Positions 27,432 through 37,310 are shown, counted from the first letter of the stretch. The stretch: DNA of 46,810 nucleotides from Candidatus Avirikenella pullistercoris (GCA_018710935.1 DVIX01000043.1:1-46810), one strand, 5' to 3'. Numbers and translations are program-made. Notes: a model not told the origin generated them from the letters alone.

Positions 27432-28595
27432 CTATAACTGAGTTACAATATTTCCGTGCATTACCTTCAACTTAACCGGGAAAATAAGGTCTTTTCCTCT
27501 GGCTGCATTAACATCTTCTGCGATAGATTGCAATTTACGGGAGACTTTCCCCTTAAATACTACGTTACCTTCATATTTTATCGTTACCGGCTTATCCAAA
27601 TCCATCATATTGTCATTCAAACCGATAATTACAGAAGGAGCATCGCAACGAAGAATATTCACTGTATTGGTTTCGCTGTCGTATTCAGCAGTTACGTTAA
27701 GTCCCTGAAGTTTACCGGTAGGTCCGGCATATAACCAATAAAAATTATCTCTTGCAATATCATCCTGTACCCAAACCACTTTATTAGGAATCGGATTTCT
27801 GGTATATTGATACAACCAGTCGATAGCAACTGTATCGCGATTTAACATCCAGTGTCCGCAATCTTCATGAATAGTTACTTTATGAATATATCCGTCAGGA
27901 TCTTCCTTATGAAGAGCATCGAGGTCTTTTGACCATTTACGAGCCAATTCATTCCGTCCGTAAGCAGCATCCTGGCCTCCCATGAATATAGCGAATGGAA
28001 GATTACGAAGCGATAATATCTGCGCATCATTCGGATGGCCCGCCATCATTGAAGCAGCAGCCCAATGGTCAGCCAAACGCGGAGCAAGCTGAAAAGTCCC
28101 GTCTCCACCTGCCGAATATCCCATAATATACACTTTATTAGGATTTACTCCTTCATAAATAACTGCATTTTCAATAATCTGGTCAATAAATCCGTCCATA
28201 TATCCCTGATGCCACATATTCCAAGTATCGGTCGGAGAACGAGGTACAAAATACATCCCTTCTTTCAAATTATATAACCGTTTCTGATTCTCCCATTGCT
28301 GGTCATTAGCAGCGGGCGTAGTTCCACCACCGCCATGCATAGAAATATAAAGAGCTCTGCCATCCGCAGGTTTTTCTCCGAACAGCTTATATATAAATTT
28401 CATACGGTAATTACCGTTTTTAAGCTCTCCAGCTTTCCAATCAGCTCCCTGAGTCTGTTTTACTTTTTCCACTCGCTCTGCCAGCAATTTGGCTGTAGCT
28501 TCTTCTGCCTCAGCTTTTGTCAAATGCTGGGGATTTTGCGCCATAGCAACCAATCCGCCCATTAGCAGGCATGAGAGTAATAATGTTTTTCTCAT
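27432..28595 (-). CDS. Secreted alpha/beta-hydrolase (esterase/depolymerase-like)
   Basis: A 387-residue exported enzyme (signal peptide MRKTLLLSCLLMGGLVAMAQ, cleavage near residue 20). Seen: oxyanion-hole motif ISMHGGGGT at 84-92, nucleophile Ser161 in GYSAGGDGT, and a catalytic His probably in HEDCGHWML near 245; the acid between them is not certain. The C-terminal about 100 residues (ITLK-type beta segments, GNVVFKGKVSRKL) look like a small beta domain. Similar to the dienelactone-hydrolase/PHB-depolymerase-like esterases of gut Bacteroidota; substrate unknown. Flanked by hairpin terminators on both sides and so monocistronic. Confidence 0.75.
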   Translation of the reverse strand: MRKTLLLSCLLMGGLVAMAQNPQHLTKAEAEEATAKLLAERVEKVKQTQGADWKAGELKNGNYRMKFIYKLFGEKPADGRALYISMHGGGGTTPAANDQQWENQKRLYNLKEGMYFVPRSPTDTWNMWHQGYMDGFIDQIIENAVIYEGVNPNKVYIMGYSAGGDGTFQLAPRLADHWAAASMMAGHPNDAQILSLRNLPFAIFMGGQDAAYGRNELARKWSKDLDALHKEDPDGYIHKVTIHEDCGHWMLNRDTVAIDWLYQYTRNPIPNKVVWVQDDIARDNFYWLYAGPTGKLQGLNVTAEYDSETNTVNILRCDAPSVIIGLNDNMMDLDKPVTIKYEGNVVFKGKVSRKLQSIAEDVNAARGKDLIFPVKLKVMHGNIVTQL

Positions 28596-28687
28596 ACAAA
28601 TTAAAATTTAGGTTATAATCATTAAATTATCTAAAGCTATTTAAAAATTAGACGCTAATATAATGAAATATCTGATAAAACAAAACA

Positions 28688-28723
28688 AAAAAACGAATAA
28701 TCCCTAATAGATTACTCGTTTTT
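28688..28723 (-). terminator. Terminator of the leu operon
   Basis: Arms at 28689-28702 and 28710-28723 form a stem of 14 bp around a 7-nt loop. The single mismatch (A97 with C15 of the 28,6xx/28,7xx numbering) becomes a G-U pair in the minus-strand RNA, which also ends in a long U run, so it works in the direction of leuB. It starts 41 bp past the leuB stop. Confidence 0.8.
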
Positions 28724-28763
28724 CCATACTTTTAATTCAAAAATATCAAAGGAAGTCAATCAC

Positions 28764-29822
28764 TTATATTGATTTTGCAATAAAATCCCCGACCTCTTTT
28801 GTGGAATAACTTTTTCCTCCCTCAGCCAAATCTTCCGTAACCACACCTTCTTCAATCGCTTTTGCTACGGCAACCCGGACAGCTGCTCCTTCTTCCTTCA
28901 TCCCAAGATATTCCAACAACATCGCCGCCGAAAGAATTGTCGCCATAGGATTAGCAATACCTTTACCCGCAGCTTGCGGATACGAACCGTGAATAGGCTC
29001 GAACAATGCATTTTCTTTACCTACCGATGCCGAAGGCAATAAACCGAGCGAACCGCTTATCACGCTCGCTTCATCGGTCAAGATATCTCCAAACATATTT
29101 TCAGTAACCATTACGTCGAACGCTGCCGGCCACTGAATGAGCTGCATCGCCGCATTATCCACAAACATATATTCGACTTCCACATCGGGATATTCCGGAG
29201 CGATTTCTTTGGCAATTTCCCTCCATAAACGCGAAGTAGCTAAAACATTCGCTTTATCTACCACCGTAAGATGTTTTCTGCGTGACATTGCCATATCAAA
29301 AGCCAATCGCAAAATCCGTTCTATTTCTTCACGGGAATAAACGCAACTGTCATATGCTACAGTTCCGTCCTCAGTTCTTCCCTGCGGACGGCCGAAATAA
29401 ATTCCTCCTGTTAATTCCCGTACACATACGAAATCCACCCCCTTCACCCGCTCTGTTTTCAAAGGCGACCGTTCTGCCAAAGCATCGAACATTACCAACG
29501 GGCGAATATTCGCAAACAATCCCAACGCTTTACGCATCTTCAGTAATCCCTGCTCCGGACGAACTTTCGCTTTTGGGTTATTATCGAACCGGGGATCGCC
29601 AATCGCCCCGAACAATATCACATCGCTATTCAGGCACAACTCATGCGTTTCATCAGGATAAGGTTCCCCTACCTTATCGATAGCGGCCGCACCGACCACT
29701 CCATACTCGTATTCGAATTCATGGGAATATTTTCCTGCTACGGCATTCAATACCTTTACCGCTTCTCCCACAATCTCAGGCCCTATCCCGTCACCGGGCA
29801 ATACTGCTATTTTTACCGTCAT
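28764..29822 (-). CDS. leuB: 3-isopropylmalate dehydrogenase
   Basis: A 352-residue NAD-dependent enzyme oxidising and decarboxylating 3-isopropylmalate to 2-ketoisocaproate in leucine synthesis. Seen: N-terminal [18 protein letters not shown], the substrate-binding [22 protein letters not shown] and [27 protein letters not shown], the metal/NAD residues [12 protein letters not shown] and [15 protein letters not shown], and [26 protein letters not shown]. Length normal for LeuB (about 355). Last of the leuA-leuC-leuD-leuB series; 6 bp from leuD. Confidence 0.97.
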   Translation of the reverse strand: MTVKIAVLPGDGIGPEIVGEAVKVLNAVAGKYSHEFEYEYGVVGAAAIDKVGEPYPDETHELCLNSDVILFGAIGDPRFDNNPKAKVRPEQGLLKMRKALGLFANIRPLVMFDALAERSPLKTERVKGVDFVCVRELTGGIYFGRPQGRTEDGTVAYDSCVYSREEIERILRLAFDMAMSRRKHLTVVDKANVLATSRLWREIAKEIAPEYPDVEVEYMFVDNAAMQLIQWPAAFDVMVTENMFGDILTDEASVISGSLGLLPSASVGKENALFEPIHGSYPQAAGKGIANPMATILSAAMLLEYLGMKEEGAAVRVAVAKAIEEGVVTEDLAEGGKSYSTKEVGDFIAKSI

Positions 29823-29828
29823 TCTCCT

Positions 29829-30425
29829 TTATTTTATATGTGATTGTTCATACTTTTCTATCTCCGGTTTCAGGCTCACAAGATAATCCACATCATCATA
29901 ACCGTTTATCAAACACTCTTTCTTATAACCGTCCAATGCAAAAAACTCTTGTTCCCCCGTCGCATCAATCGTAATTGTCTGCGAAACAATATCTACCGTA
30001 AAAGTAGCCGAATTATCTTTCGCAATTCGAGCAAACATTTTCTGTAAGAAACCTTCACTCACCATAACAGGCAACAAACCATTATTCAATGCATTATTCT
30101 TAAAAATATCGGCAAAAAAACTCGAAACCACCACTCTAAAACCATAATCGAATATTGACCACGCCGCATGTTCACGAGAAGAGCCACAACCGAAATTTTT
30201 TGCAGCAACCAATATTTTACCGCTATAACGCGAATCATTTAACGGAAAATCCGAAATTTTACGGTTCTCCTTATCATACCGCCAATCACGAAAAAGGTTA
30301 TCTCCGAATCCTTTTCTTTCCACTGCTTTCAGAAAACGGGCAGGAATAATCTGATCGGTATCTATATTTTCTATATTCAGAGGCACAGCCGATGAAGATA
30401 ATTTTTCAAATTTTGGAATAGCCAT
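29829..30425 (-). CDS. leuD: 3-isopropylmalate dehydratase small subunit
   Basis: A 198-residue small subunit that forms isopropylmalate isomerase with LeuC and completes the active site. Seen: NIDTDQIIPARFLK near the N-terminus, the ILVAAKNFGCGSSREHAAWSIFDYGFRVVVSSFFADIFKNNALNNGLLPV swivelling-domain signature, and IDATGEQEFFALDGYKKECLING. Length is normal (E. coli 201). It lies 39 bp after leuC and 6 bp before leuB. Confidence 0.97.
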   Translation of the reverse strand: MAIPKFEKLSSSAVPLNIENIDTDQIIPARFLKAVERKGFGDNLFRDWRYDKENRKISDFPLNDSRYSGKILVAAKNFGCGSSREHAAWSIFDYGFRVVVSSFFADIFKNNALNNGLLPVMVSEGFLQKMFARIAKDNSATFTVDIVSQTITIDATGEQEFFALDGYKKECLINGYDDVDYLVSLKPEIEKYEQSHIK

Positions 30426-30464
30426 ATCTGTAACTTTTTCTGTAAATTTTAATAATATAGCATT

Positions 30465-31862
30465 TTAAAGCAATGAACGGGGATCGGTTATCACTCCCGT
30501 AACGGCTGCAGCCGCAGCAACAAGAGGTCCGGCAAGTAAAGTACGTGCTCCGGGCCCCTGACGTCCTTCAAAATTACGATTAGAAGTAGAGACACAATAT
30601 TTTCCTGCAGGAACCTTATCCGCATTCATAGCCAGACACGCCGAACATCCCGGCTGGCGAAATTCAAAGCCTGCTTCTTTCAATATATCGACCAGCCCTT
30701 CATCGTACGCCATTTTCTCAACGGCTTTAGAACCGGGAACCAACCATACGGTAACACCTTCCGCCTTTTTTCGTCCTTCGACCATTTTCGCAAAAGCTCT
30801 GAAATCTTCAATCCGTCCATTGGTACAACTACCTACAAAAACATAATCGATTTTCTTTCCAAGCAATTTTTCCCCTTCTTCAAACCCCATATAATCAAGC
30901 GATTTTTTAAAAGATATTTTATCGCTTCCGCTCAATTCCGCAGAAGAAGGAATAGAAGCATCTATCGCCATACCCATACCGGGATTCGTACCATAAGTTA
31001 TCATCGGTTGAATATCCGATGCTTCAAACACATATTCCTTATCGAAACGGGCATCTTCATCGCTATAAAGTGTTTTCCAATATTTCATCGCTTTTTCCCA
31101 TTCTTCTCCCTCTGGAGCCTCACTACGCCCTTTCATATAAGCAAAGGTCGTTTCATCCGGAGCAATCATTCCTCCCCTCGCACCGCATTCGATGCTCATA
31201 TTACAAACCGTCATCCGCCCTTCCATCGACAAAGAACGAATCGCACTGCCTGCAAATTCTATAAAATAACCGGTCCCTCCGGATGCCGATATTCGAGAAA
31301 TAATATACAACACAATATCTTTTGCAACGACTCCTTTACCCAACGTCCCATTCACCGTAATACGCATGGTTTTAGGTTTCGGCTGCAAAATACACTGCGA
31401 CGCGAATACCATTTCAACTTCAGAAGTCCCGATACCGAAAGCTACCGCACCGAAAGCTCCATGAGTAGAAGTATGGCTATCCCCGCAAACAATAGTCATT
31501 CCCGGACGTGTCAATCCCGTTTCCGGACCTATCACATGAACGATTCCCTGCTTAGGGTTATTCAAGTCATACAAAGTAATCCCCTGCTCTTTACAATTAT
31601 TTACCAACATTTCCACCTGATTACGGGATTCTGCATCGGCAATCGGCAAGTGTTGATTAAGAGTGGGAATATTATGATCGGGAGTTGCTGTCGTCCGTTC
31701 CGGACGAAATACTTTCAATCCCCGCTTCTTTAAACCTAAAAATGCGACAGGAGAAGTCACTTCATGAATATAATGCCTGTCAATATAGAGTACACTACGC
31801 CCACCGTCAACATTCCGGATTACATGCGCATCCCATACCTTATCAAAAAGAGTTTTTGACAT
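30465..31862 (-). CDS. leuC: 3-isopropylmalate dehydratase large subunit
   Basis: A 465-residue aconitase-family enzyme with a [4Fe-4S] cluster that isomerises 2- to 3-isopropylmalate. Seen: KVWDAHVIR start, [32 protein letters not shown] core (residues about 123-150), and the three cluster ligands Cys346 (VGSCTNGR), Cys406 and Cys409 (PGCSACL). Length is as in E. coli (466). First gene of leuC-leuD-leuB. It is 150 bp from leuA, from which a terminator hairpin separates it, so it may depend on read-through or on an unrecognised promoter in that spacer. Confidence 0.97.
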   Translation of the reverse strand: MSKTLFDKVWDAHVIRNVDGGRSVLYIDRHYIHEVTSPVAFLGLKKRGLKVFRPERTTATPDHNIPTLNQHLPIADAESRNQVEMLVNNCKEQGITLYDLNNPKQGIVHVIGPETGLTRPGMTIVCGDSHTSTHGAFGAVAFGIGTSEVEMVFASQCILQPKPKTMRITVNGTLGKGVVAKDIVLYIISRISASGGTGYFIEFAGSAIRSLSMEGRMTVCNMSIECGARGGMIAPDETTFAYMKGRSEAPEGEEWEKAMKYWKTLYSDEDARFDKEYVFEASDIQPMITYGTNPGMGMAIDASIPSSAELSGSDKISFKKSLDYMGFEEGEKLLGKKIDYVFVGSCTNGRIEDFRAFAKMVEGRKKAEGVTVWLVPGSKAVEKMAYDEGLVDILKEAGFEFRQPGCSACLAMNADKVPAGKYCVSTSNRNFEGRQGPGARTLLAGPLVAAAAAVTGVITDPRSLL

Positions 31863-31978
31863 TTATCGTTTTTTATTAAAATTATAATTAATTCAGAATA
31901 TATCTGTTTTACCACAAATTTATACCTTCCCAAAAAATATACCCCGTTCTCTTTTTCACATTGTTGACTGAAAGATTA

Positions 31979-32001
31979 AAAAGGTTGCAGTGCAACCTTT
32001 T
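31979..32001 (-). terminator. Terminator/attenuator hairpin between leuA and leuC
   Basis: Arms AAAAGGTTGC (31979-31988) and GCAACCTTTT (31992-32001) pair over 10 bp around AGT, followed on the minus strand by a T-rich stretch. It begins 12 bp past the leuA stop and splits leuA from leuCDB. Confidence 0.75.
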
Positions 32002-32012
32002 CCTTTCTCATC

Positions 32013-33521
32013 TTAATTATTTCCTCCCAATAATTTATTCACACCGTCAATATAAGCTTCTACGGCTGCCCGCACAATATCGGTATTTGCAGCAAATCCA
32101 TGCGATACGGCACCTTCCAACCCCACCTGTATATGCACTCTTCCCACATCGTTGCTTCCTTTCGTCATTGCCTGCAACAAAAACTCCTGCAAAACGATCT
32201 GTTCTTTCAAAATACTTTTAATCGCATTAATTGCCGCATCGACAGGCCCATTTCCCGTTTCGGTAGCAGTAAAAGCCGTACCGCCGATTTCCAAAATAAG
32301 AGTAGCCGTAGGAATCAAAGTTCCGGTAAGCACTTGCAAATATTTCAAAGATATTTTACGCTGCATGGCATCTTTCATCTTTTCCCCCACTAAAACCAAC
32401 AAATCTTCGTCACGGATTTCCTTTTTCTTATCGGCAAGTTTCAAAAACTCTTCATACACCTTATCCAACGCCTCCTGTTCCAGATGAACACCGAGCACTC
32501 CCAAACGATGATGCAAAGCAGCCCGGCCGCTACGAGCAGTCAATACAATCTCCGTATCGGTCATTCCTATATCTTTCGGATCTATAATCTCATAATTTTC
32601 ACGGTTTTTCAATACCCCATCCTGATGAATACCGGAAGAATGGGCAAAAGCATTTCTCCCGACAATCGCCTTATTCGGCTGAACCGGCATATTCATTAAA
32701 TTCGAAACCAAACGGCTGGTTTCCAGAATACGCTGCGAATTAATGTTCGTATCTATTCCCAGATGTTTATGACAACGCAAAGCCATAACAACCTCCTCTA
32801 ACGAAGTATTGCCTGCCCGTTCACCGATTCCATTAATCGTAACTTCAACCTGACGAGCCCCATTAATAACACCAGTCAAAGCATTTGCAGTAGCCATTCC
32901 CAAATCGTTATGGCAATGGGTAGCTATAATCGCCTTATCGATTCCATCGACATGATCGACCAAATATTTGATTTTAGCCCCATATTGCGAAGGGAGGCAA
33001 TATCCTGTCGTATCGGGAATATTGACAACCGTAGCCCCTGCTTTTATTACCGCTTCTACCACACGTGCCAAATATTCATTATCGGCACGTCCTGCATCTT
33101 CTGCATAAAACTCCACATCCTCCACATATTTTTTTGCATATTTTACAGCCGCTACGGCACGCTCTAAAATCTCCTCCGGATTGGATTTTAACTTATCGTA
33201 AATATGAAATTCAGAAACCCCGATTCCGGTATGTATCCGTTTATGTTTCGCATACGCTAACGCATCGGCTGCCACATCAATATCTTTCTCCACCGCACGA
33301 GTCAACGCACAAATAACTGGCCATGTAACAGCTTTAGATATTTCTCTTACGGAATTAAAATCCCCCGGACTCGAAATGGGGAATCCTGCTTCCAATATAT
33401 CCACTCCCAATGCTTCCAAAGCTCTTGCCACTTCTATTTTTTCCACTGTATTCAACTGACAACCCGGCACCTGCTCTCCATCGCGCAATGTTGTATCAAA
33501 AACAAATAATTTATCCGCCAT
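32013..33521 (-). CDS. leuA: 2-isopropylmalate synthase
   Basis: A 502-residue enzyme, the first committed step of leucine synthesis (2-ketoisovalerate plus acetyl-CoA). Seen: [21 protein letters not shown] at the N-terminus, the TIM-barrel metal residues ([24 protein letters not shown]), [18 protein letters not shown], and a C-terminal domain (about 390-500) with [17 protein letters not shown] and [13 protein letters not shown], the leucine-binding regulatory domain that allows feedback inhibition. Length is typical (E. coli 523). Separate from leuCDB by a hairpin. Its 5' region holds a promoter and a leader frame. Confidence 0.96.
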   Translation of the reverse strand: MADKLFVFDTTLRDGEQVPGCQLNTVEKIEVARALEALGVDILEAGFPISSPGDFNSVREISKAVTWPVICALTRAVEKDIDVAADALAYAKHKRIHTGIGVSEFHIYDKLKSNPEEILERAVAAVKYAKKYVEDVEFYAEDAGRADNEYLARVVEAVIKAGATVVNIPDTTGYCLPSQYGAKIKYLVDHVDGIDKAIIATHCHNDLGMATANALTGVINGARQVEVTINGIGERAGNTSLEEVVMALRCHKHLGIDTNINSQRILETSRLVSNLMNMPVQPNKAIVGRNAFAHSSGIHQDGVLKNRENYEIIDPKDIGMTDTEIVLTARSGRAALHHRLGVLGVHLEQEALDKVYEEFLKLADKKKEIRDEDLLVLVGEKMKDAMQRKISLKYLQVLTGTLIPTATLILEIGGTAFTATETGNGPVDAAINAIKSILKEQIVLQEFLLQAMTKGSNDVGRVHIQVGLEGAVSHGFAANTDIVRAAVEAYIDGVNKLLGGNN

Positions 33522-33545
33522 AATAATAATGCTAATTTTCTTTTA

Positions 33546-33629
33546 CTAATTCATATTCAACGATAACCCATTCGTTTTACCATTAAACTTCACACTGAAA
33601 CTCCCGCCTTTCCGGCCAGTCAATTTCAT
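33546..33629 (-). CDS. Possible 27-codon leader frame upstream of leuA
   Basis: Seen: ATG (33627-33629) to TAG (33546-33548), 27 codons beginning MKLTGRKGGSFSV and ending GLSLNMN, 24 bp before the leuA start. It begins at or within a base or two of the predicted transcription start, so it would be leaderless or nearly so. It has three Leu codons (positions 3, 22 and 24), all TTG or TTA. No terminator hairpin is seen behind it, which is against classic attenuation. A frame this short arises often by chance. Confidence 0.25.
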   Translation of the reverse strand: MKLTGRKGGSFSVKFNGKTNGLSLNMN

Positions 33630-33636
33630 TTCTTTG

Positions 33637-33644
33637 CAAACATA
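33637..33644 (-). promoter_or_regulatory. Bacteroidota -7 box for leuA
   Basis: The minus strand reads TATGTTTG, an exact TAnnTTTG match. Predicted start near 33630, which leaves a leader of about 109 nt before leuA. A TTTG further upstream is about 30 bp away, too far to be a good -33. The rest of the 33,65x-33,79x spacer is A-rich and shows no other feature. Confidence 0.5.
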
Positions 33645-33797
33645 AGAACGAGATAAAAAAATTTCAGAATCAGTCAAAAGATTTTACCCTATACCCAATA
33701 ACAATAAATTCAAAATACAAATAAACAAAACAATAATAATCAAATAATTATATTCACAAATAAACCAAAATAGCTCCGACATCAAAACCCTATAATA

Positions 33798-35090
33798 TTA
33801 TTTGGAAAATATTATTTTGCGAGATAAAATAAATTGCATTATTCCCCTGACCAACAAGTAAACGATAAAAGCACACCATAATGCTTCATTGCCCATAAGC
33901 GGGTAAAAACCGTAATAAATCGCAAAAAAGAATACCGTCGCAACAAACATCACATTACGCATAATACCGGCCTGAGTAGCACCAACCAATACCCCGTCAT
34001 ATACGAACGCCAAAAATCCGGCTAACGGTACCGCAACAATCCACTCCTGCGATTCCCTCGCCGTTTCTACAATTACGTCGTTATTTGTAAATAAAGATAA
34101 TAACGGCTCAAGAAAAAACAGATAAATTACTGTAAACAATATTGCAATTCCAGCTCCCCACACAATTATATGTTTTACACTTTTTTGCAACATCCGCCTA
34201 TTTTCTGCCCCTACATAACGCCCGACCAGAGCTTCGCCGGCATAAGCGAATCCGTCCATTATATAGGAAAACAATATAAACATTTGCATAAACAACGTAT
34301 TGACGGCTAAAACCATTTTCCCCATCCCCGACGAAGCCGAAGTAAAAAACGTAAATACGATAACTAAACACAACGTCCTTAAAAAAATATCCCCGTTAAT
34401 ATGGAAAAATCGTAAAAGGGATTTCCAATCCAAACTTTTTCTAATTGAAAAATACCGGGATAATCTTCCATAATATTTCAGCCATGCAATTACAGAAAAA
34501 AGTACGCCCGAAAACTGGGCAATTACGGTTCCCCAAGCAACTCCTTCAATCCCTAAACGAAATACCGTCACAAAAAGAAGGCTGAATACAATATTGACAA
34601 TATTGATAGTAATTGCGATATACATCGGAGTACGGGAATTTTGCATTCCGATAAACCAACCTTTGAATACATATAAAGACAAAGTTGCCGGAGCAGCCCA
34701 AATACGTACAAAAAAATAATCCAATGCCAATCGCTTCATCACTCCCTCCGCATGCATAAACCCCATCGCTATTTTTCCGATAAACAGCTGTAATGCCAAT
34801 ACCAAAATCGCAACCGACACTGCAACCGACAAAGCCCTGACTAATACATGCATACACTCTTCCAAATTCCGGGCACCGAAAGCTTGTGCCGCAAATCCCG
34901 ACGTTCCCATACGTAAAAAGCCAAAATTCCAATATATAAGATTAAAAATGGCTGTTCCTATCGCTATCGCTCCTATATATTTTTCATCTCCTAAATGCCC
35001 TACAATAGCCAAATCGACCATTCCCAAAAGAGGAACCGTTATATTCGTGATAATGTTGGGAATAGAAAGCCTTAATATTTTTTTGTACAC
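33798..35090 (-). CDS. MATE family efflux transporter (DinF-like)
   Basis: A 430-residue inner-membrane antiporter with about 12 transmembrane helices, expected to export small cationic or hydrophobic compounds using a Na+ or H+ gradient. Seen: N-terminal repeat LSIPNIITNITVPLLGMVDLAIVGHLGDEKYIGAIAIGTAIFN, which matches the DinF branch, and the FLRMGTSGFAAQAFGA signature; the second half has FAYAGEALVGRYVGA and AGFLAFVYDGVLVGATQAGIMRN. Length fits the family. Divergent from meaB with interlocked promoters. The exported substrate cannot be predicted. Confidence 0.9.
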   Translation of the reverse strand: MYKKILRLSIPNIITNITVPLLGMVDLAIVGHLGDEKYIGAIAIGTAIFNLIYWNFGFLRMGTSGFAAQAFGARNLEECMHVLVRALSVAVSVAILVLALQLFIGKIAMGFMHAEGVMKRLALDYFFVRIWAAPATLSLYVFKGWFIGMQNSRTPMYIAITINIVNIVFSLLFVTVFRLGIEGVAWGTVIAQFSGVLFSVIAWLKYYGRLSRYFSIRKSLDWKSLLRFFHINGDIFLRTLCLVIVFTFFTSASSGMGKMVLAVNTLFMQMFILFSYIMDGFAYAGEALVGRYVGAENRRMLQKSVKHIIVWGAGIAILFTVIYLFFLEPLLSLFTNNDVIVETARESQEWIVAVPLAGFLAFVYDGVLVGATQAGIMRNVMFVATVFFFAIYYGFYPLMGNEALWCAFIVYLLVRGIMQFILSRKIIFSK

Positions 35091-35120
35091 TAAATAATTG
35101 GTTTATTTCTTTATTCTAAT

Positions 35121-35128
35121 TAATTTTG
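35121..35128 (+). promoter_or_regulatory. Bacteroidota -7 box for meaB
   Basis: TAATTTTG, an exact TAnnTTTG match 35 bp before the meaB ATG. Predicted start near 35135 and leader of about 29 nt. It overlaps the region transcribed from the MATE promoter. Confidence 0.5.
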
Positions 35129-35143
35129 AAATATCTGAAACAG

Positions 35144-35151
35144 CAAAAATA
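35144..35151 (-). promoter_or_regulatory. Bacteroidota -7 box for the MATE gene
   Basis: The minus strand reads TATTTTTG, an exact TAnnTTTG match. Predicted start near 35137 and leader of about 47 nt. Its -33 region would fall inside the first codons of meaB. Confidence 0.45.
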
Positions 35152-35163
35152 TAAAAATAAATA

Positions 35164-36267
35164 ATGGAACATTACGAAACTGAACATAGCGAACATTTTC
35201 ACGACAGTGCTTTAAAAGTAAACGCCGGTATCGAACAGCCGCCCGTAGTAAGCCCTTATTTTCAAAAGAAAAAACGTCATAACCTTACTACACAAGATTA
35301 CATAGACGGAATACTGGCCGGAAACATCTCCATATTAAGCCAGGCCATTACACTAATTGAAAGCCTTTTGCCGGAACATTACGCTCAATCACAGGAAATC
35401 ATCGAGAAATGCCTTCCTTACAGCGGGAACTCCGTCCGCATCGGAATCACCGGCGTACCAGGGGCAGGGAAATCCACTTTCATAGAAGCTATCGGGACCA
35501 AAGTAACCAATTTGGGACACAAACTCGCTGTTCTGGCGATAGACCCTTCTTCCGAAAAAAGCAAAGGTTCCATTCTGGGAGATAAAACCCGTATGGAAAC
35601 ATTGGTACACAACCCCAAAGCCTTCATACGCCCCAGCCCATCCGCAGGCTCCTTAGGCGGCGTCGCCCGTAAAACCCGTGAAAGTATTATTTTATGCGAA
35701 GCGGCAGGATTCGATGTTATTTTTATAGAAACAGTCGGGGTCGGACAATCGGAAACAGCCGTACACTCTATGGTCGATCTGTTTTTAATGATACAGATAG
35801 CCGGTGCAGGAGATGAATTGCAAGGAATCAAACGCGGAATTATGGAAATGGCCGATATGGTCGCTATCAACAAAGCCGACGGAGAGAATATCAATCGGGC
35901 AAATCTTGCAAAAAGGCATTTCGCCAACGCATTAAACCTGTTTCCCATGCCTGAATCAGGTTGGAAACCCCGTGTATATACCTGCTCAGCAGTAGAAGGA
36001 AGCGGACTTATGGATATTTGGGGAGGCATAGAAGATTTTTTGAAATTCACCAAAACAAACGGATATTTCCAAGCAAATAGAAATACTCAAGCCAAATACT
36101 GGATGTATGAAACCATTCACGAGGCTCTCCGCGAAAACTTTTACACCAACCCTGCCGTAAAAGCCAATATGAATCATTTTGAAGAAAAAGTTCTGAACAA
36201 CGAAATCAGTTCTTTCATTGCAGCAAAAGAACTATTGACATTATACAAGGAAGATATCACTAAATAA
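35164..36267 (+). CDS. meaB: Methylmalonyl-CoA mutase-associated GTPase MeaB
   Basis: A 367-residue G3E-family GTPase that loads and protects the adenosylcobalamin of methylmalonyl-CoA mutase. Seen: Walker A GVPGAGKS at 97-104, ETVGVGQSE, INKADG as NKxD guanine motif, and KRGIMEMADMV; an N-terminal helical region before the G domain and a C-terminal dimerisation part (about 300-367). Known: Bacteroidales use the mutase in the succinate-propionate pathway. No mutase gene (mcmA/B) lies in the window, so it works with one elsewhere. Leads the operon meaB, ZIP transporter, small membrane protein and HisN (gaps 11, 13 and 14 bp). Confidence 0.95.
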   Translation: MEHYETEHSEHFHDSALKVNAGIEQPPVVSPYFQKKKRHNLTTQDYIDGILAGNISILSQAITLIESLLPEHYAQSQEIIEKCLPYSGNSVRIGITGVPGAGKSTFIEAIGTKVTNLGHKLAVLAIDPSSEKSKGSILGDKTRMETLVHNPKAFIRPSPSAGSLGGVARKTRESIILCEAAGFDVIFIETVGVGQSETAVHSMVDLFLMIQIAGAGDELQGIKRGIMEMADMVAINKADGENINRANLAKRHFANALNLFPMPESGWKPRVYTCSAVEGSGLMDIWGGIEDFLKFTKTNGYFQANRNTQAKYWMYETIHEALRENFYTNPAVKANMNHFEEKVLNNEISSFIAAKELLTLYKEDITK

Positions 36268-36278
36268 AAAAGGAGGAT

Positions 36279-37076
36279 ATGGACAATAACGTATTGATTG
36301 CATTCCTGCTTACCCTTTTTGCCGGCCTCGCTACCGGTATCGGGAGTTTGATTGCATTGATATCCAGTTCCACCAACCGTAAATTTCTCTCCTTTTCATT
36401 AGGTTTGTCTGCAGGAGTTATGATATATGTTTCGTTTGTAGAAATATTATCGACTTCAAGAGATTCTTTCTCTTTGGTTTCGACAGGCAAAATGAGCGAA
36501 ATGTACACTGCCCTTTTCTTTTTCGTAGGAATCGGCTTCATTGCTTTAATCGACAAGTTAGTTCCTTCCAAAGAAAATCCCCACGAAATACGTTCTGTCG
36601 AGAATAAAAATGTACATCCTCCTAAAAGCAAACTGATGAGGATGGGATTATTGACCGCTTTGGCTATCGGAATACACAACTTTCCCGAAGGACTCGCCAC
36701 CTTTACCGCAGCACTCGACGATGCAACTTTAGGAGTGGCTATTGCCGTAGCGATAGCCATTCACAATATACCGGAAGGCATAGCCGTTTCCGTTCCCATA
36801 TATCAGGCGACGGGAAACAGAAAAAAGGCTTTCTATCTTTCATTTCTTTCCGGACTTGCAGAACCTGTGGGAGCCCTTATCGGATACCTGATATTAATGC
36901 CTTTCATCTCTCCGGGAGTGTTAGGCGCCGTATTCGCTATCGTTGCAGGAATTATGGTGTTCATTTCTCTCGATGAACTACTGCCCGCCGCTCGGGAATG
37001 GGGAGAACACCACATATCTATATACGGTGTTATTTCCGGCATGGCCATTATGGCCCTGAGCCTAATATTATTATAA
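36279..37076 (+). CDS. zupT: ZIP family metal transporter (ZupT-like)
   Basis: A 265-residue inner-membrane protein with eight hydrophobic segments, expected to import Zn2+ and probably other divalent cations. Seen: the two metal-binding helices HNFPEGLATF (about 128-137) and HNIPEGIAVSVPI (about 162-174), followed by LSGLAEPVGALIGY, all characteristic of the GufA/ZupT branch. Length fits E. coli ZupT (257). It starts 11 bp after meaB with an AGGAGGATATGG-like start region (GGAGG 5 bp before the ATG), a stronger ribosome-binding site than most genes here have. Confidence 0.93.
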   Translation: MDNNVLIAFLLTLFAGLATGIGSLIALISSSTNRKFLSFSLGLSAGVMIYVSFVEILSTSRDSFSLVSTGKMSEMYTALFFFVGIGFIALIDKLVPSKENPHEIRSVENKNVHPPKSKLMRMGLLTALAIGIHNFPEGLATFTAALDDATLGVAIAVAIAIHNIPEGIAVSVPIYQATGNRKKAFYLSFLSGLAEPVGALIGYLILMPFISPGVLGAVFAIVAGIMVFISLDELLPAAREWGEHHISIYGVISGMAIMALSLILL

Positions 37077-37089
37077 TCTCAATTAGTAT

Positions 37090-37296
37090 ATGAACCCGAA
37101 AGACGAACATATAACCGAAACGAAAAAAAATAAGGAACCGATGACAAAAGAGCAAAAAAACAATGTCATCTTAATGATTATTTTAATTATTTTATTCCTT
37201 ATCGGCATAATTACTCGCTGGGGATATATCAAAACGGAAATATCCGATTCCGTGAATCATTTTTTCCCTTCCAAAGACTCTTTATATAAAAGATAA
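37090..37296 (+). CDS. Small single-pass membrane protein, unknown function
   Basis: A 68-residue protein with a hydrophilic, K/E-rich N-terminus (about 1-25), one hydrophobic helix (NNVILMIILIILFLIGIITRW, residues about 25-45) and a short polar tail. By the positive-inside rule the basic N-terminus should be cytoplasmic. It lies 13 bp after the ZIP gene and 14 bp before HisN on the same strand, so it is probably translated from that operon. I do not recognise the family; an accessory subunit of the transporter is only a guess. Confidence 0.7.
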   Translation: MNPKDEHITETKKNKEPMTKEQKNNVILMIILIILFLIGIITRWGYIKTEISDSVNHFFPSKDSLYKR

Positions 37297-37310
37297 TCAA
37301 AACGCAAACA

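Noticed and set aside
31008..31733. Long open frame antisense to leuC
   Set aside because: leuC is complete with all cluster ligands, and the antisense product shows no recognisable domain.
35418..36053. Long open frame antisense to meaB
   Set aside because: meaB is intact; antisense frames of this kind are common opposite P-loop GTPases and carry no domain of their own.
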